A stretch of DNA of 38,194 bases from Microcaldota archaeon (GTDB taxonomy: Archaea > Micrarchaeota > Micrarchaeia > Anstonellales > Anstonellaceae): assembly GCA_026396415.1 (NCBI GenBank), contig JAPLWX010000049.1:1-38194 (forward strand), given 5' to 3'. The notes beneath the pieces were generated by a model. The model searched no databases and was not told the origin of the DNA. It was given only the letters and a program-made list of their open reading frames with translations. Below, piece after piece: positions 13,009 through 21,286 of this stretch. The translations under genes and the position numbers were made by a program. The number at the start of each line of letters is the position of its first letter. Position 1 is the first letter of the stretch.

Positions 13009-15012
13009 ATGCGCAGGGTGGTGGGAGCCATTGCGCTTCTTTTCATCGCCTTTTTTCTCATTTTGTTCATCCCGTTTCCTGCAAACCCGCCTCAGCAGGC
13101 GCAGGCGAATGAAAGCGCGCAGGCAGGGTTTGGCATAAGCTCTGCTGAGATTGCGGACGCGGGCGCAAACGCCTCCCAGGTGGCAGTGCTCCGCCTGCGC
13201 ATTTTCTCCGATGGCAGCCGCAACCTATCCGCCTTCTGCTCCCCGCTTCCCATGCAGAACAACATCCTCCTTCTTTCATTCCCCCGCGCGCCGGGAGTGA
13301 ACGCCAGCCTGCCACTGGAAATATCCGCCGCGCTGATGAGGAGCGGCCTTTCCTCGCGCGAAGCAACTCTTCCGGATGCGCTCTCATCAGAGAATACGCT
13401 CATAATCTCCCCAACAGGCGCAATTCCCCTTCCTCTCCTTCAAAATGCCTCGGCGCTTGAGGCGCTAAACAGCCGCGTGCTTGTGCTTGAGGCGCTGTCA
13501 GGGAAAACGATTGATGAAAATGGCAATCTTGCGGCATGGAATGCAAGGCTGCCGGGGAATTTCGGGCTGGTGCGCCTGTCGCCATCTGATGACGCTGGCG
13601 CGGTGGCAGAGACGGTGGAGCGCGCGATTTTCCTTGCAGGCGCGGCAAGCGCCAGCATATCTTCCCCGCCTGGCAACATCACGCTTGTGGTGCCCCTGGC
13701 TGGAAGCGTTGCGTATTGCCGCGCAGCCTGCTACCAAGGCAATGGCAGGTACAGGTTTTCCGACAGTGGAAAGCTCTCGCCGCCGCCCGGCAATTTAATC
13801 GGGCCGGCAAGCCTTGCATCAGGGCAAGCGGGCATTTACGAATTCTCGCTGCCTGACGGGAACGAGGTTGGCAGGAACCTCCGCTTTTTTGCAGTGGCAT
13901 ATTTGCCTGAAGGGGAGGCATTCAGGCGCGAAATTGCTGGCGGCGAGATAACGCAGGGCTGGGCAAGCCGCTTCCAGCTGAACTTTTCGCGCGGAGGCAA
14001 ATACGTCGTGCGCGTGATGGACCAGTTTGCGCGAGTGCATGCGTCCGCCTTTGTGCAGGTGCCTGCGCTTTCTGTCATGCCCATGTCCGCAGATGGCGGC
14101 AGATACGAATTCCTGGCGCTTCTTGACAACGTTGCTGCGGAAGGCGCCATGTCCGCAAGGCTTGACAATGGCACGCCAAAGAACTATTCGGTGCATGAAG
14201 GGAGGCTGGTCATCTGGTCTGCACCCTCGCCTGGCAATCACACTTTGGTGTTCGAGTTTTCAGGCTCGCACGCGGGGTATCCCTTCATATCCCGGCAGTC
14301 GGGCATGGGCGCGCTTGTTGACACCTACCTGCGCTTTGGCGTGCCTGCGGCAATTTTTGTCCTTGCGGTTTTCCTCCTCCTGCGCGCAGGCAGGCGCGCA
14401 AAGTATTCCATCACATTCCCGGAGGTTGCGCTTTCCGATCCTGCTGTGGCGGGCGTAAGCGCCGGCGAGGTTATTTCCGCGTACGATGGCGCGGACAGGA
14501 AGTTCGGAGGGTTTTCCCTTCCGTGCTACCCCCAGGAAATCGCGGCAGAGCTTGGCTGCAAAGCAAACGGGCGGGGCGAATTGCCGATAAACGCGCACAG
14601 CGTGCTTTGCATCCTGCGCAAGCTTTCCTCCGAAGGCGTTTTTGCAGAGCACGAGGGTGCATTCATTCCAAGGGCAAGCATGGGCGGGTTTTGCCCGCGC
14701 GAGCTTCTGATGCTCCGCGCCATCCACGAGTGCATGCTTGAGCGGGGGCTGCGCTTTTCGAGAAAGAGGGTCATCGCTGTGAAAAAAGGGGAGCTTGAGC
14801 TTGCGCTTTTCAGGGGCAGGAAATCCGCGCTGTCCGGCATCGGGAAGGCATGTCGCGCAATAATATTCGAAAGCAATGAAGAGCTTGAAAAATTCACCGA
14901 AGAGCTCGCCGCGCCTGGCTTTGAAAACAGCAGGATACGGCTCGCTTCAGACAATGACAAGATTGTTTTCGTGGTTGCAAGCAGGGGCAGCCTTGGGGGG
15001 ATTTTGCCCTAG
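13009..15012 (+). CDS. Large surface protein, two TM, cytoplasmic tail
   Basis: Not recognised (667 aa). An N-terminal hydrophobic segment (5-25) acts as signal or anchor. A long, Ala/Ser/Pro-rich extracytoplasmic region follows (to about 440) with many N-x-S/T sites (for example NASQV, NLSAF, NASLP) and beta-rich segments that could be Ig-like. The second TM, near 442-462, reads GVPAAIFVLAVFLLLRAGRR with positive charges on its inner side. About 200 residues are then cytoplasmic, with a winged-helix-like stretch (HSVLCILRKLSSEGVFAEHEGAFIP) and a C-terminal alpha/beta part. This makes a plausible one-piece surface sensor, but no family supports it. It is followed after 21 bp by another secreted protein. 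Confidence 0.75.
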   Translation: MRRVVGAIALLFIAFFLILFIPFPANPPQQAQANESAQAGFGISSAEIADAGANASQVAVLRLRIFSDGSRNLSAFCSPLPMQNNILLLSFPRAPGVNASLPLEISAALMRSGLSSREATLPDALSSENTLIISPTGAIPLPLLQNASALEALNSRVLVLEALSGKTIDENGNLAAWNARLPGNFGLVRLSPSDDAGAVAETVERAIFLAGAASASISSPPGNITLVVPLAGSVAYCRAACYQGNGRYRFSDSGKLSPPPGNLIGPASLASGQAGIYEFSLPDGNEVGRNLRFFAVAYLPEGEAFRREIAGGEITQGWASRFQLNFSRGGKYVVRVMDQFARVHASAFVQVPALSVMPMSADGGRYEFLALLDNVAAEGAMSARLDNGTPKNYSVHEGRLVIWSAPSPGNHTLVFEFSGSHAGYPFISRQSGMGALVDTYLRFGVPAAIFVLAVFLLLRAGRRAKYSITFPEVALSDPAVAGVSAGEVISAYDGADRKFGGFSLPCYPQEIAAELGCKANGRGELPINAHSVLCILRKLSSEGVFAEHEGAFIPRASMGGFCPRELLMLRAIHECMLERGLRFSRKRVIAVKKGELELALFRGRKSALSGIGKACRAIIFESNEELEKFTEELAAPGFENSRIRLASDNDKIVFVVASRGSLGGILP

Positions 15013-15033
15013 CGGTGCCATGAGGACGATTGT

Positions 15034-16398
15034 ATGCGCGCTTTGTTACCTACGCTTTGCAGCATGGCGCTTTTCGCATCCCTGCTCCTGTTTTGCGCTC
15101 CCCTCTTTGCAGTGGCAGAAGTTGAGCAGGCATCCTGCCGCAACATCGCGCTTGCCCCTTCCCTTCTTGGCGCCAGGAATGCGTGCAATGCGCCTTCGCG
15201 CGCTCCGAGCAGCGGCGACATATTTTCCGTGGCGGACATACGCATCGTCTCCCTGGCCCCGCAAGTTGGCAATGCGACATCCGACCTTTCAAATGCCTCC
15301 GCCATCTGGTCATGGTCTGCCGATTTTCCGCAAGAGGCGCGCTTTCCCATCAAGGAAGACGCGCGCTGCCCCGACGGGGAAATCCGTTATTTTGCGCCCT
15401 CTTCCCCCTCGCTGTCAGGCGCGCTTTCCTATCTTTACGGGAATTCAACGGAAACGCTTGCGCTTTTTTCAAACGGCGCAAATCCCTCCCCCCTGAACCT
15501 GAGCGCAGGCAAGCTAGCCGCATCGGATTTCCTGCAGCCTTTTGCCTCTCTCTCGATTGCACTGCGCGCCAATATCTCAATTGCCTATTCATTCTCAAAA
15601 AGCGGCTACTCCTACCAATGCAGCAGCATCAACGGCTATGTTGCGTGCGGCTGCGGAAGGAATTTTGATAGCGGCTTCCGCACCTTCCAGCGCAGTGTTT
15701 TTGACGCACGCAATTTTTCCGTGGAAACCGGGCCTGACTCGGTTCTTTGGCTAAATCCCCCTCTTTCCTCCCGCCTGTCCGGGGATGAGGCTGGCAAGAT
15801 TGCGCTGTTTGCCCGCCGATTGCCTGCAAACCTTTCGCTTGTTTTCCGCGGAAAAGAAATCGCATCAGTGCAGCCATATTCATTTTCAGTGCGCACTGGC
15901 GCGTGCGGCGAGGCAATAGTGGAACGGGAGTTTTTGCCCGCACGGGCATCCGCAGGCGTTTTCATCAACACAAGCGCGCCCATTTTCCCATCGCAGCTTG
16001 TGGACAGGAACGCATCCTATGCCCCATTCTACCTGGAATTCCCATGGCATGCTGATGCCGGCAGGGCGAACTTCACAGTAATATACGAAGATGCATTTTC
16101 CCGCCAGCAGGCATTTTCACGCGAGTTTTCCGTGCGCGAGCCAGCGCCTTTCTTCTCGCCATCGGGCGCTGCTGGCGCTGGCGGCGCAATTGAGTTGTGC
16201 TCTGGCACATTTGCTCGCGCTTGCCAGGGGCAAGGCGCGATGGAAAGAAGGGAGGCAAGCGAGTCGGCAACATCGGCAGCCTACCCAGCGCTGCCGCAGC
16301 AGGCCGCGTTCCCGGACTTCTTGCTTCTTGCAGCGGCATTCTCGCTCCCTCTTGCCCTAAGCGCAGCCGCGCTCTGCCGCCGTTTCGAGTGGTGGTAA
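15034..16398 (+). CDS. Secreted protein with C-terminal membrane anchor
   Basis: Not recognised (454 aa). A signal peptide (about 1-28) ends after LFAVAE. The ectodomain has N-glycosylation sites and scattered Cys, including a CxCG cluster near residue 206 (YQCSSINGYVACGCG). A C-terminal TM near 428-448 is followed by CRRFEWW, a stop-transfer like archaeal surface anchors. It sits 21 bp behind the 667-aa surface protein, so the pair is likely one operon and may interact. The beta-rich Ser/Ala/Phe composition of the two ectodomains is similar, which suggests a related fold, but I could not align them with confidence. Confidence 0.72.
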   Translation: MRALLPTLCSMALFASLLLFCAPLFAVAEVEQASCRNIALAPSLLGARNACNAPSRAPSSGDIFSVADIRIVSLAPQVGNATSDLSNASAIWSWSADFPQEARFPIKEDARCPDGEIRYFAPSSPSLSGALSYLYGNSTETLALFSNGANPSPLNLSAGKLAASDFLQPFASLSIALRANISIAYSFSKSGYSYQCSSINGYVACGCGRNFDSGFRTFQRSVFDARNFSVETGPDSVLWLNPPLSSRLSGDEAGKIALFARRLPANLSLVFRGKEIASVQPYSFSVRTGACGEAIVEREFLPARASAGVFINTSAPIFPSQLVDRNASYAPFYLEFPWHADAGRANFTVIYEDAFSRQQAFSREFSVREPAPFFSPSGAAGAGGAIELCSGTFARACQGQGAMERREASESATSAAYPALPQQAAFPDFLLLAAAFSLPLALSAAALCRRFEWW

Positions 16399-16474
16399 GC
16401 GCAAAACAGGCAACGGCGCGGACGCCTCAGCCCTGCGCGGCGGCAGGCACACACAAGCAAATTTCTGCCATGCG

Positions 16475-16484
16475 CTTATAATTT
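16475..16484 (+). promoter_or_regulatory. TATA box for rtcA
   Basis: CTTATAATTT lies about 55 bp before the ATG at 16539, within an otherwise featureless 140-bp gap after the secreted-protein gene. Confidence 0.45.
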
Positions 16485-16538
16485 GCAGCAGGTCGGAATG
16501 GCTGTAGATGTTTTATTCCTTGCCTCCTCCATCATGCC

Positions 16539-17549
16539 ATGCTTGAAATAAACGGCTCAATCGGCGAGGGCGGGGGCCAGGTGCTGCGCACCGCGCTTTC
16601 CCTCTCATGCGTGCTTTGCCTGCCGGTGAGGATAAAAAACATACGCGCGGGCAGGTCAAAACCCGGCTTGGCTGCGCAGCATCTTGCAGTGTGCAATCTC
16701 CTTTCTGAAATCTCGGGCGCGAAAATGGAAGGCGCCGCGCTTGGCTCGACGGAGCTTGTTTTCTCACCTGGAAAAATTTCCGGCGGGGAATACAGGTTCG
16801 ACATTGGAACGGCAGGCTCGTGCACCCTTCTTCTGCAGGCCGCGCTCCCTGTCCTTGCGCACGCAGGGCATCCAAGCTCGCTGGAAATAAAGGGCGGCAC
16901 TCACGTGTCGCACTCGCCCACGTTCGAATATTTTTCCGATGTTTTCCTGCCAGCAGCGCGCAAGTTCGGAGTGCGCGCAGGGGCAAAAATGCAGCGCGCC
17001 GGCTTTTACCCAAAAGGGGGCGGGAAAGTTTCGCTTGCCGTGGAGCCATCCAAATTGCTTGGCTGCAAATTCATGCCGGAAAAGCATGAAACCCAATATT
17101 CAATAGTTTCATCCTCGCTTCCCCCGCACGTGCTTGCGCGCGAGGAGGAGGCGGTGAAAAGATTTTTCCCGGGCGCAAAGGGTTTTGCGCAAGCAGTTGA
17201 AGCCGCATGCGCAGGGAACGCGCTGACAGTTTGGAGCGGAGCATTCGGCGCCTCGGCGCTTGGGGAAATTGGAAAGCCAGCTGAAAAAGTGGCGCAGGAG
17301 GCGTGCGCAGAGCTTGCGCGCGAGATGGCCCCTGTTGCGCCTCGCGGCGCAGGGCAGCAGCACGCAGGCGCTTCGGTCGATTCGCGCCTGGCAGACCAGC
17401 TTCTCATCTACGCCGCGCTCGCAGATGGCAAAAGCGAATTTTCCACGCCCGAGTTTTCCTCTCACCTCAAGACGAACGCGGAAGTGGTCCGCGCAATGAC
17501 AGGAAGGAATATTATACTTGGCAGCGACAGGACAGTTGCCGTTGAATGA
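16539..17549 (+). CDS. rtcA: RNA 3'-terminal phosphate cyclase
   Basis: Converts RNA 3'-phosphate to a 2',3'-cyclic phosphate by ATP-dependent adenylylation (336 aa, normal length). Signatures: INGSIGEGGGQVLRTALSLS at the N-terminus, KNIRAGRSKPGLAAQHL (30-50), the GTAGSCTLLLQAALP motif near 89, GGTHVSHSPTFEYF, FYPKGGGKV (about 151-160), and SSHLKTNAEVVRAM near the C-terminus with the active-site His. In archaea it serves RNA repair and possibly tRNA processing; intron-containing tRNAs occur in this same window, but a link is only a suggestion. Confidence 0.95.
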   Translation: MLEINGSIGEGGGQVLRTALSLSCVLCLPVRIKNIRAGRSKPGLAAQHLAVCNLLSEISGAKMEGAALGSTELVFSPGKISGGEYRFDIGTAGSCTLLLQAALPVLAHAGHPSSLEIKGGTHVSHSPTFEYFSDVFLPAARKFGVRAGAKMQRAGFYPKGGGKVSLAVEPSKLLGCKFMPEKHETQYSIVSSSLPPHVLAREEEAVKRFFPGAKGFAQAVEAACAGNALTVWSGAFGASALGEIGKPAEKVAQEACAELAREMAPVAPRGAGQQHAGASVDSRLADQLLIYAALADGKSEFSTPEFSSHLKTNAEVVRAMTGRNIILGSDRTVAVE

Positions 17550-17604
17550 TGGCGGCAGGATGCCTGGCAGAACTCTTCGCAGGCGCTTATGGTTTGGTGG
17601 TTGC

Positions 17605-18234
17605 ATGGCGCAGAAGGCAAACGTCGCACTTTTGGATTTTGCAGGCCTGGGGCTTGCTGCCATAATGGGCATAATCGTGGCGCTTGCCAATCCCGCCTTC
17701 CTTGCAATCATGCTGATATTCCTCGTGCTCTCCGTGCTTGTCACGCGCTACGGGTTTGAGAAAAAGCGCGACCTGGGGCTGTATGAGCACGAGCGGAGCT
17801 GGGAAAACGTATTGGCAAACGGGCTCATCCCCACCATATGCGCGGTTGCGAACCCGTGGATTGGCTGGGGCGCCTACGTGGGCTCCATTGCGGCAATCAC
17901 CGCAGACAAGTTCGCATCCGAGCTTGGCGTGCTTGGCGGCGAGCCGATTTCCCTCTTGAACTTCAAGAAGACAAAGGCAGGCAGGAATGGCGCCATAACG
18001 CTTTTTGGCACCCTCATGTCCCTTGACGGCGCGCTTCTCATCGGAATCGCGGCGATGTTCCTCCTTCCCGGGCTTGACCTGCGCAAGGTCGTGGCAATAG
18101 GGCTAGTCGGGTTTGGCGGCAGCATGGTGGACAGCATCGTGGGCGTGCTTGAGGAAAAGGGGATAGGCAACAAGGCGACCACGAACGCGATCTGCGCGCT
18201 CTTCGGCGCGGTGTGCGGGCTGGCGTTCCTTTAG
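17605..18234 (+). CDS. DUF92 / TIGR00297 membrane protein
   Basis: A polytopic protein of 209 aa with about six TM helices. The family pattern is visible: FEKKRDLGLYEHERSWENVLANG, then AAITADKFASELGVLG and FKKTKAGRNGAITLFGT, ending with GGSMVDSIVGVLEEKGIGNKATTN. DUF92 proteins resemble the VTE6/phytol-phosphate kinase group, so a polyprenyl-phosphate kinase role is possible but unproven. I use ATG 17605 with TGGTGG upstream; the frame is open further up, overlapping rtcA, but those residues are not hydrophobic or conserved-looking. Its stop overlaps the end of the convergent acylphosphatase by 4 bp. Confidence 0.85.
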   Translation: MAQKANVALLDFAGLGLAAIMGIIVALANPAFLAIMLIFLVLSVLVTRYGFEKKRDLGLYEHERSWENVLANGLIPTICAVANPWIGWGAYVGSIAAITADKFASELGVLGGEPISLLNFKKTKAGRNGAITLFGTLMSLDGALLIGIAAMFLLPGLDLRKVVAIGLVGFGGSMVDSIVGVLEEKGIGNKATTNAICALFGAVCGLAFL

Positions 18235-18539
18235 AGCTCGACTGAAAAGCCGGAAAAGCCTTTCCTGCTTATTTTTTCCCTCGATGTTTCTTCCAGCCTT
18301 TCCACGCTGATGCCAAACGGCGTTTTGATGCCCTCCAGCCTGCGCGCGAACTCTGAAAGCTTCCCTTCCTCCCCCTCGGCGACCATTTCCACCGTGCCGT
18401 CTGCCAAGTTTTTCGCATATCCGACAAGATGGCAGCTCTTGCCTATCTTGCAGGCAAAGTCGCGGAAGCCCACGCCTTGGACATTGCCTGATGCAATAAA
18501 ACGGGCGCGGAACATTGCAATCCCTCTGGCATTTATCAT
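18231..18539 (-). CDS. Acylphosphatase
   Basis: Small alpha/beta enzyme (102 aa with this start) hydrolysing acyl phosphates. The motif GNVQGVGFRDFACKIG contains the catalytic Arg, and GYAKNLADGTVEMVAEGEE contains the catalytic Asn region. The ATG at 18539 overlaps the Fic stop as ATGA, arguing for translational coupling; an internal ATG at 18515 would give a more typical 94 aa. Pairing with Fic is unusual and may be chance. Confidence 0.88.
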   Translation of the reverse strand: MINARGIAMFRARFIASGNVQGVGFRDFACKIGKSCHLVGYAKNLADGTVEMVAEGEEGKLSEFARRLEGIKTPFGISVERLEETSREKISRKGFSGFSVEL

Positions 18540-19471
18540 TCCTTTCCCTTGGCGGATTCCATGTAATCCTCTCCCAGCTTCTGCACGAACCAATCCACGA
18601 ACTTAACGAACTTTTGGGTGTTTTGCGCATGCTGGAGCTCTTTCACATAGGGGATGGTGTCCTTGACCTTTATGTTTATCGGCGGATATCCGTTCCTCAT
18701 GAGAACAAGGTTGGTTATCAGCCTTGCAACTCTTCCATTGCCATCACCGAACGGATGCACCTCTATGAATTTCAGGTGCGTGATTGCGGCAAGCTCTATG
18801 GGGTGGAGCCTCTTCCTGTTTTTGGCATGCCACTTTAGGAATTCCCCGAATTTTTCATCGACTTCCTTTTCAGATGGCGGCATCCAATTCGCCCCCTCTA
18901 TCGAAACCGGATAATCCCTTATCCTGCCTCCCTGCGAATCATCAATGTTCGCCATCATCATCTTATGTAGGCGGAGTATTAGGCGCTTCGAGACATCCGC
19001 CCTGCATGCCATTATGTAATTCAGCGCTTTCTCCGTGTTGAATATCTCATGTATTTCCCTGAGGCTTTTGCCAGACGGCATCACTTTCTTTTCAAGCATT
19101 GCCGCGGTTTCAAGAAGGGAAACGGTATTGCCCTCTATTGCGTTTGTGTTGTATGTGAAGCGTATGGTGAAGTCGCGCTCCCTCTTTTCAATCGCAATCC
19201 GCGGGCACTCCTTCGCTTTCTTCTGGAATTCCCCTATCACATAGTCTAGCCTTGCCAGCCTTTCAGGATCCAGGTAGGCGTATTTTTTCTTCACCGGGAT
19301 ATTGTGCTTCAGGATAAAGCGTTCCGTGAGTTTTTGGAGTTCTGCCTTGCCAGGCATTTTCTTTCCGATGTATTCCCGCAGCGACTTCCATTTTCCCCGC
19401 TCGCTCCGGAGATTGTGGGCAAGGTAGTAATATGCCTCTTTCCCTGCCTTTTTCCTTGCAATGAATACCAT
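18536..19471 (-). CDS. fic: Fic domain AMP-transferase
   Basis: A 311-aa Fic/DOC-family enzyme that would transfer AMP (or another phosphate-linked group) to Tyr, Ser or Thr of a target. The catalytic loop HPFGDGNGRVARL (near residue 238) is complete, with His, Asn and both Arg residues. The inhibitory helix motif TNAIEGN (near 108) lies N-terminal to it, so it is a class II, self-inhibited Fic. The N-terminal domain is Lys-rich. The ATG at 19471 is chosen over the GTG at 19480. Two TATA-like boxes (TTTATATATTT and ATTTATAACTA) and an inverted TACCACA/TGTGGTA pair precede it. No antitoxin-like gene adjoins, so a housekeeping or defence role remains open. Confidence 0.9.
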   Translation of the reverse strand: MVFIARKKAGKEAYYYLAHNLRSERGKWKSLREYIGKKMPGKAELQKLTERFILKHNIPVKKKYAYLDPERLARLDYVIGEFQKKAKECPRIAIEKRERDFTIRFTYNTNAIEGNTVSLLETAAMLEKKVMPSGKSLREIHEIFNTEKALNYIMACRADVSKRLILRLHKMMMANIDDSQGGRIRDYPVSIEGANWMPPSEKEVDEKFGEFLKWHAKNRKRLHPIELAAITHLKFIEVHPFGDGNGRVARLITNLVLMRNGYPPINIKVKDTIPYVKELQHAQNTQKFVKFVDWFVQKLGEDYMESAKGKE

Positions 19472-19585
19472 TGTTACCACAAATATATAAAACTCAGAAA
19501 ATAGTTATAAATGTGGTGGTAAAATTATTCTCTGTCAATTGGAAACAGGTCATACTTCACATTGTGGTCGAAAATTATCGCGCTT

Positions 19586-20212
19586 TCAATCCTTCTTTAT
19601 CGGCAGCGGCGAGGAATAGGGCGCGAGGAGCTTTGCGGCCAGGTTGAGCGCGGCAGAGACGTCCGCCTCGCTCCTGCCGCCGGTGCAGATTATCTTGCCG
19701 TTCTTGAAAAGAAGCAGCGATGTCTTTGGCACGAGGAACTTAAGTATCGCTCCGGGGAACTGCTCGGGCTCGTATTCCACGTCGGGCACTTCCGAGGCAA
19801 TCCCGTACAGGTCCAGCTCCACGCCGAGCGCGGCGGAAGCCACGATGTTCTGGATGACGAATTTCGGCTTGAAGTTCTTCGGGGGCGTAATCTTGGAGTA
19901 TTTCTCCAGCATCTTCATCGTCATTGCAATGGCGTCGGTGACCTCTTTCTCGTTCTTCCCGCCCGCGCAGATGATTTTCCCGTTCTTGAAAAGCAGGAGC
20001 GAGGTTTTGGGGTCCTTGAGCTTGAGTATCGCTCCGGGGAACTGCTCGGGCTCGTATTCCACGTCGTGGAGCTTGGATGCGATTGTATAAAGGTCAAGCT
20101 CAAGGCCAAGCTCGGACGAGGCGACGATGTTCTCTATCTTGAATGTCGGCTTTATGGCAATCTGGGGCATGCCGCCTTTTTTGGATTTCTTTTTGCTTTT
20201 GCTCTTTTTCAT
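19586..20212 (-). CDS. tbp: TATA-box binding protein
   Basis: Basal transcription factor (208 aa) binding TATA boxes with TFB. Two direct repeats form the saddle: each has an I-x-NIVAS element, DLY-x-IAS, a long DVEYEPEQFPGAILK segment, PKTSLLLFKNGKIIC and a GG pair. The repeats are unusually similar to each other, identical over the EYEPEQFPGAILK and TSLLLFKNGKIIC parts. The first 14 residues (MKKSKSKKKSKKGG) are a basic tail not usual in archaeal TBP. It is divergent from the L21e operon; CTTTTAAATATC around 20250-20262 is a likely TATA box. Confidence 0.97.
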   Translation of the reverse strand: MKKSKSKKKSKKGGMPQIAIKPTFKIENIVASSELGLELDLYTIASKLHDVEYEPEQFPGAILKLKDPKTSLLLFKNGKIICAGGKNEKEVTDAIAMTMKMLEKYSKITPPKNFKPKFVIQNIVASAALGVELDLYGIASEVPDVEYEPEQFPGAILKFLVPKTSLLLFKNGKIICTGGRSEADVSAALNLAAKLLAPYSSPLPIKKD

Positions 20213-20343
20213 ATAGAACCAGCCCCATACAAACATTTTTAAACCGTCTAAGATATTTAAAAGGGCAAGGTATTTAAACTAAACGCAGGGTAATCATCCC
20301 CTGGCGGCGGGTCCGCTGCCAAATGCTATTAAGGTGATAAAGT

Positions 20344-20628
20344 ATGAGGCGCTCACTTGGAAAAATGTCAAAAAGGAGCAGGCTGCTTGGGATGTCCAAG
20401 CGCAAGCTCACCATTCCCGGGCTGATAAGCGGATATTCCATAGGCGACTGCGTAGCCATTGACTCCCAGTCAAAGTACTCGGGAATGCCGCACCCCCGCT
20501 ACAGGGGCAGGACCGGCACCATTGTCGCGCAGCGCGGCAAGTCATACGTGGTGGAGATCTCCGACATGAATGCCACGAAGCAGCTCATCATCCCCCCTGT
20601 GCACCTCCAGGCAGTGGGGAAGAAGTAA
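20344..20628 (+). CDS. rpl21e: Ribosomal protein L21e
   Basis: A large-subunit protein of 94 aa found only in archaea and eukaryotes. The basic N-terminus and the SIGDCVAIDSQSKYSGMPHPRYRGRTGTIVAQRGKS core, an SH3-like barrel with the P-H-x-R-Y-x-G-x-T-G signature, are clear. AAGGTGAT precedes the ATG by about 5 nt. TATTTAAAC at 20271-20279 is the likely promoter. First gene of an L21e, RpoF, DUF655 cluster that is standard in archaea. Confidence 0.95.
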   Translation: MRRSLGKMSKRSRLLGMSKRKLTIPGLISGYSIGDCVAIDSQSKYSGMPHPRYRGRTGTIVAQRGKSYVVEISDMNATKQLIIPPVHLQAVGKK

Positions 20629-20640
20629 ACGGTGGTCCTT

Positions 20641-21099
20641 ATGATTGGCAAAGGCGCAAACGAAATCCGCCCGGCAATGCTTGCCGAAGTGGAGAAAATA
20701 CTCGAAAAGAGGCAGGGCACCGCAGGCGAGTTCGGCTTCGAGCAGCAGACCAGCCTTGAGTATGCCAAGCGCTTTTCCCACCTGAAGTACAACGATGCGA
20801 AGGAAATGCTCGACGAGCTCGAAAAGCTCGAGGTAAAGCTTGAGACCGCGGTGAAAATCGTGGACATATTGCCGAAGAACAAGAGCCAGCTCATGCTCAT
20901 CCTTGTCAAGGACAAAATCGAGCTTCCCGAGAAGAAGATGGAGAAGGTGGAAGCGCTCATTGCCGAATACTCAAAGAAGGCAAGGAAGTTCGAGCCCAAG
21001 GTGGAGGCATTGCCCGATGCGCCCGCTGCAGCGCCTTCTGAGGGCAAGCCTGCCGATGCGCCGGACGGGGGCGCCAAGGAAAAGAAGGCGTCCGGCTGA
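20641..21099 (+). CDS. rpoF: RNA polymerase subunit F (Rpb4-like)
   Basis: Forms the stalk of RNA polymerase with subunit E (152 aa). The Rpb4 core reads SLEYAKRFSHLKYNDAKEMLDEL then KIVDILPKNKSQLMLIL (a family hallmark), ending near residue 115. The last 35-40 residues are a Pro/Ala/Lys/Asp-rich tail not usual for the family. Start at ATG 20641 with GTGG just upstream; a GTG at 20632 is possible. 12 bp after L21e. Confidence 0.93.
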   Translation: MIGKGANEIRPAMLAEVEKILEKRQGTAGEFGFEQQTSLEYAKRFSHLKYNDAKEMLDELEKLEVKLETAVKIVDILPKNKSQLMLILVKDKIELPEKKMEKVEALIAEYSKKARKFEPKVEALPDAPAAAPSEGKPADAPDGGAKEKKASG

Positions 21100-21161
21100 C
21101 GCATAGCATTTTATATTGCCTCGAAGATAATCCCAGTTAGCGTAGATAATGGATATGACAT

Positions 21162-21286
21162 TGAAGTGGATTTTATGGAAACACAGCCGCTCCAGCGGCT
21201 CATTTCCATATTTAGAAGGTTGGAAATATGGAAACACGGTTGCTCTGGCAACCTATTTCCACAAAATGAAGTGGATTTTATGGAAA
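21162..21286. repeat. Hairpin block flanked by 20-bp direct repeats
   Basis: TGAAGTGGATTTTATGGAAA occurs at 21162-21181 and identically at 21267-21286, 105 bp apart. The second copy contains the DUF655 start codon. Between them are AGCCGCT/AGCGGCT, CCATATTT/AAATATGG and GGTTGC/GCAACC stems enclosed by GGAAA/TTTCC arms. The layout is that of an insertion with a duplicated target, or of a tandem duplication. Confidence 0.8.

Noticed and set aside
19525-19600. Protein-like fragment FDHNVKYDLFPIDRE in +1 frame past the TBP stop
   Set aside because: It has no start of its own and TBP already ends at a normal place; a frameshifted TBP extension is less likely than chance.
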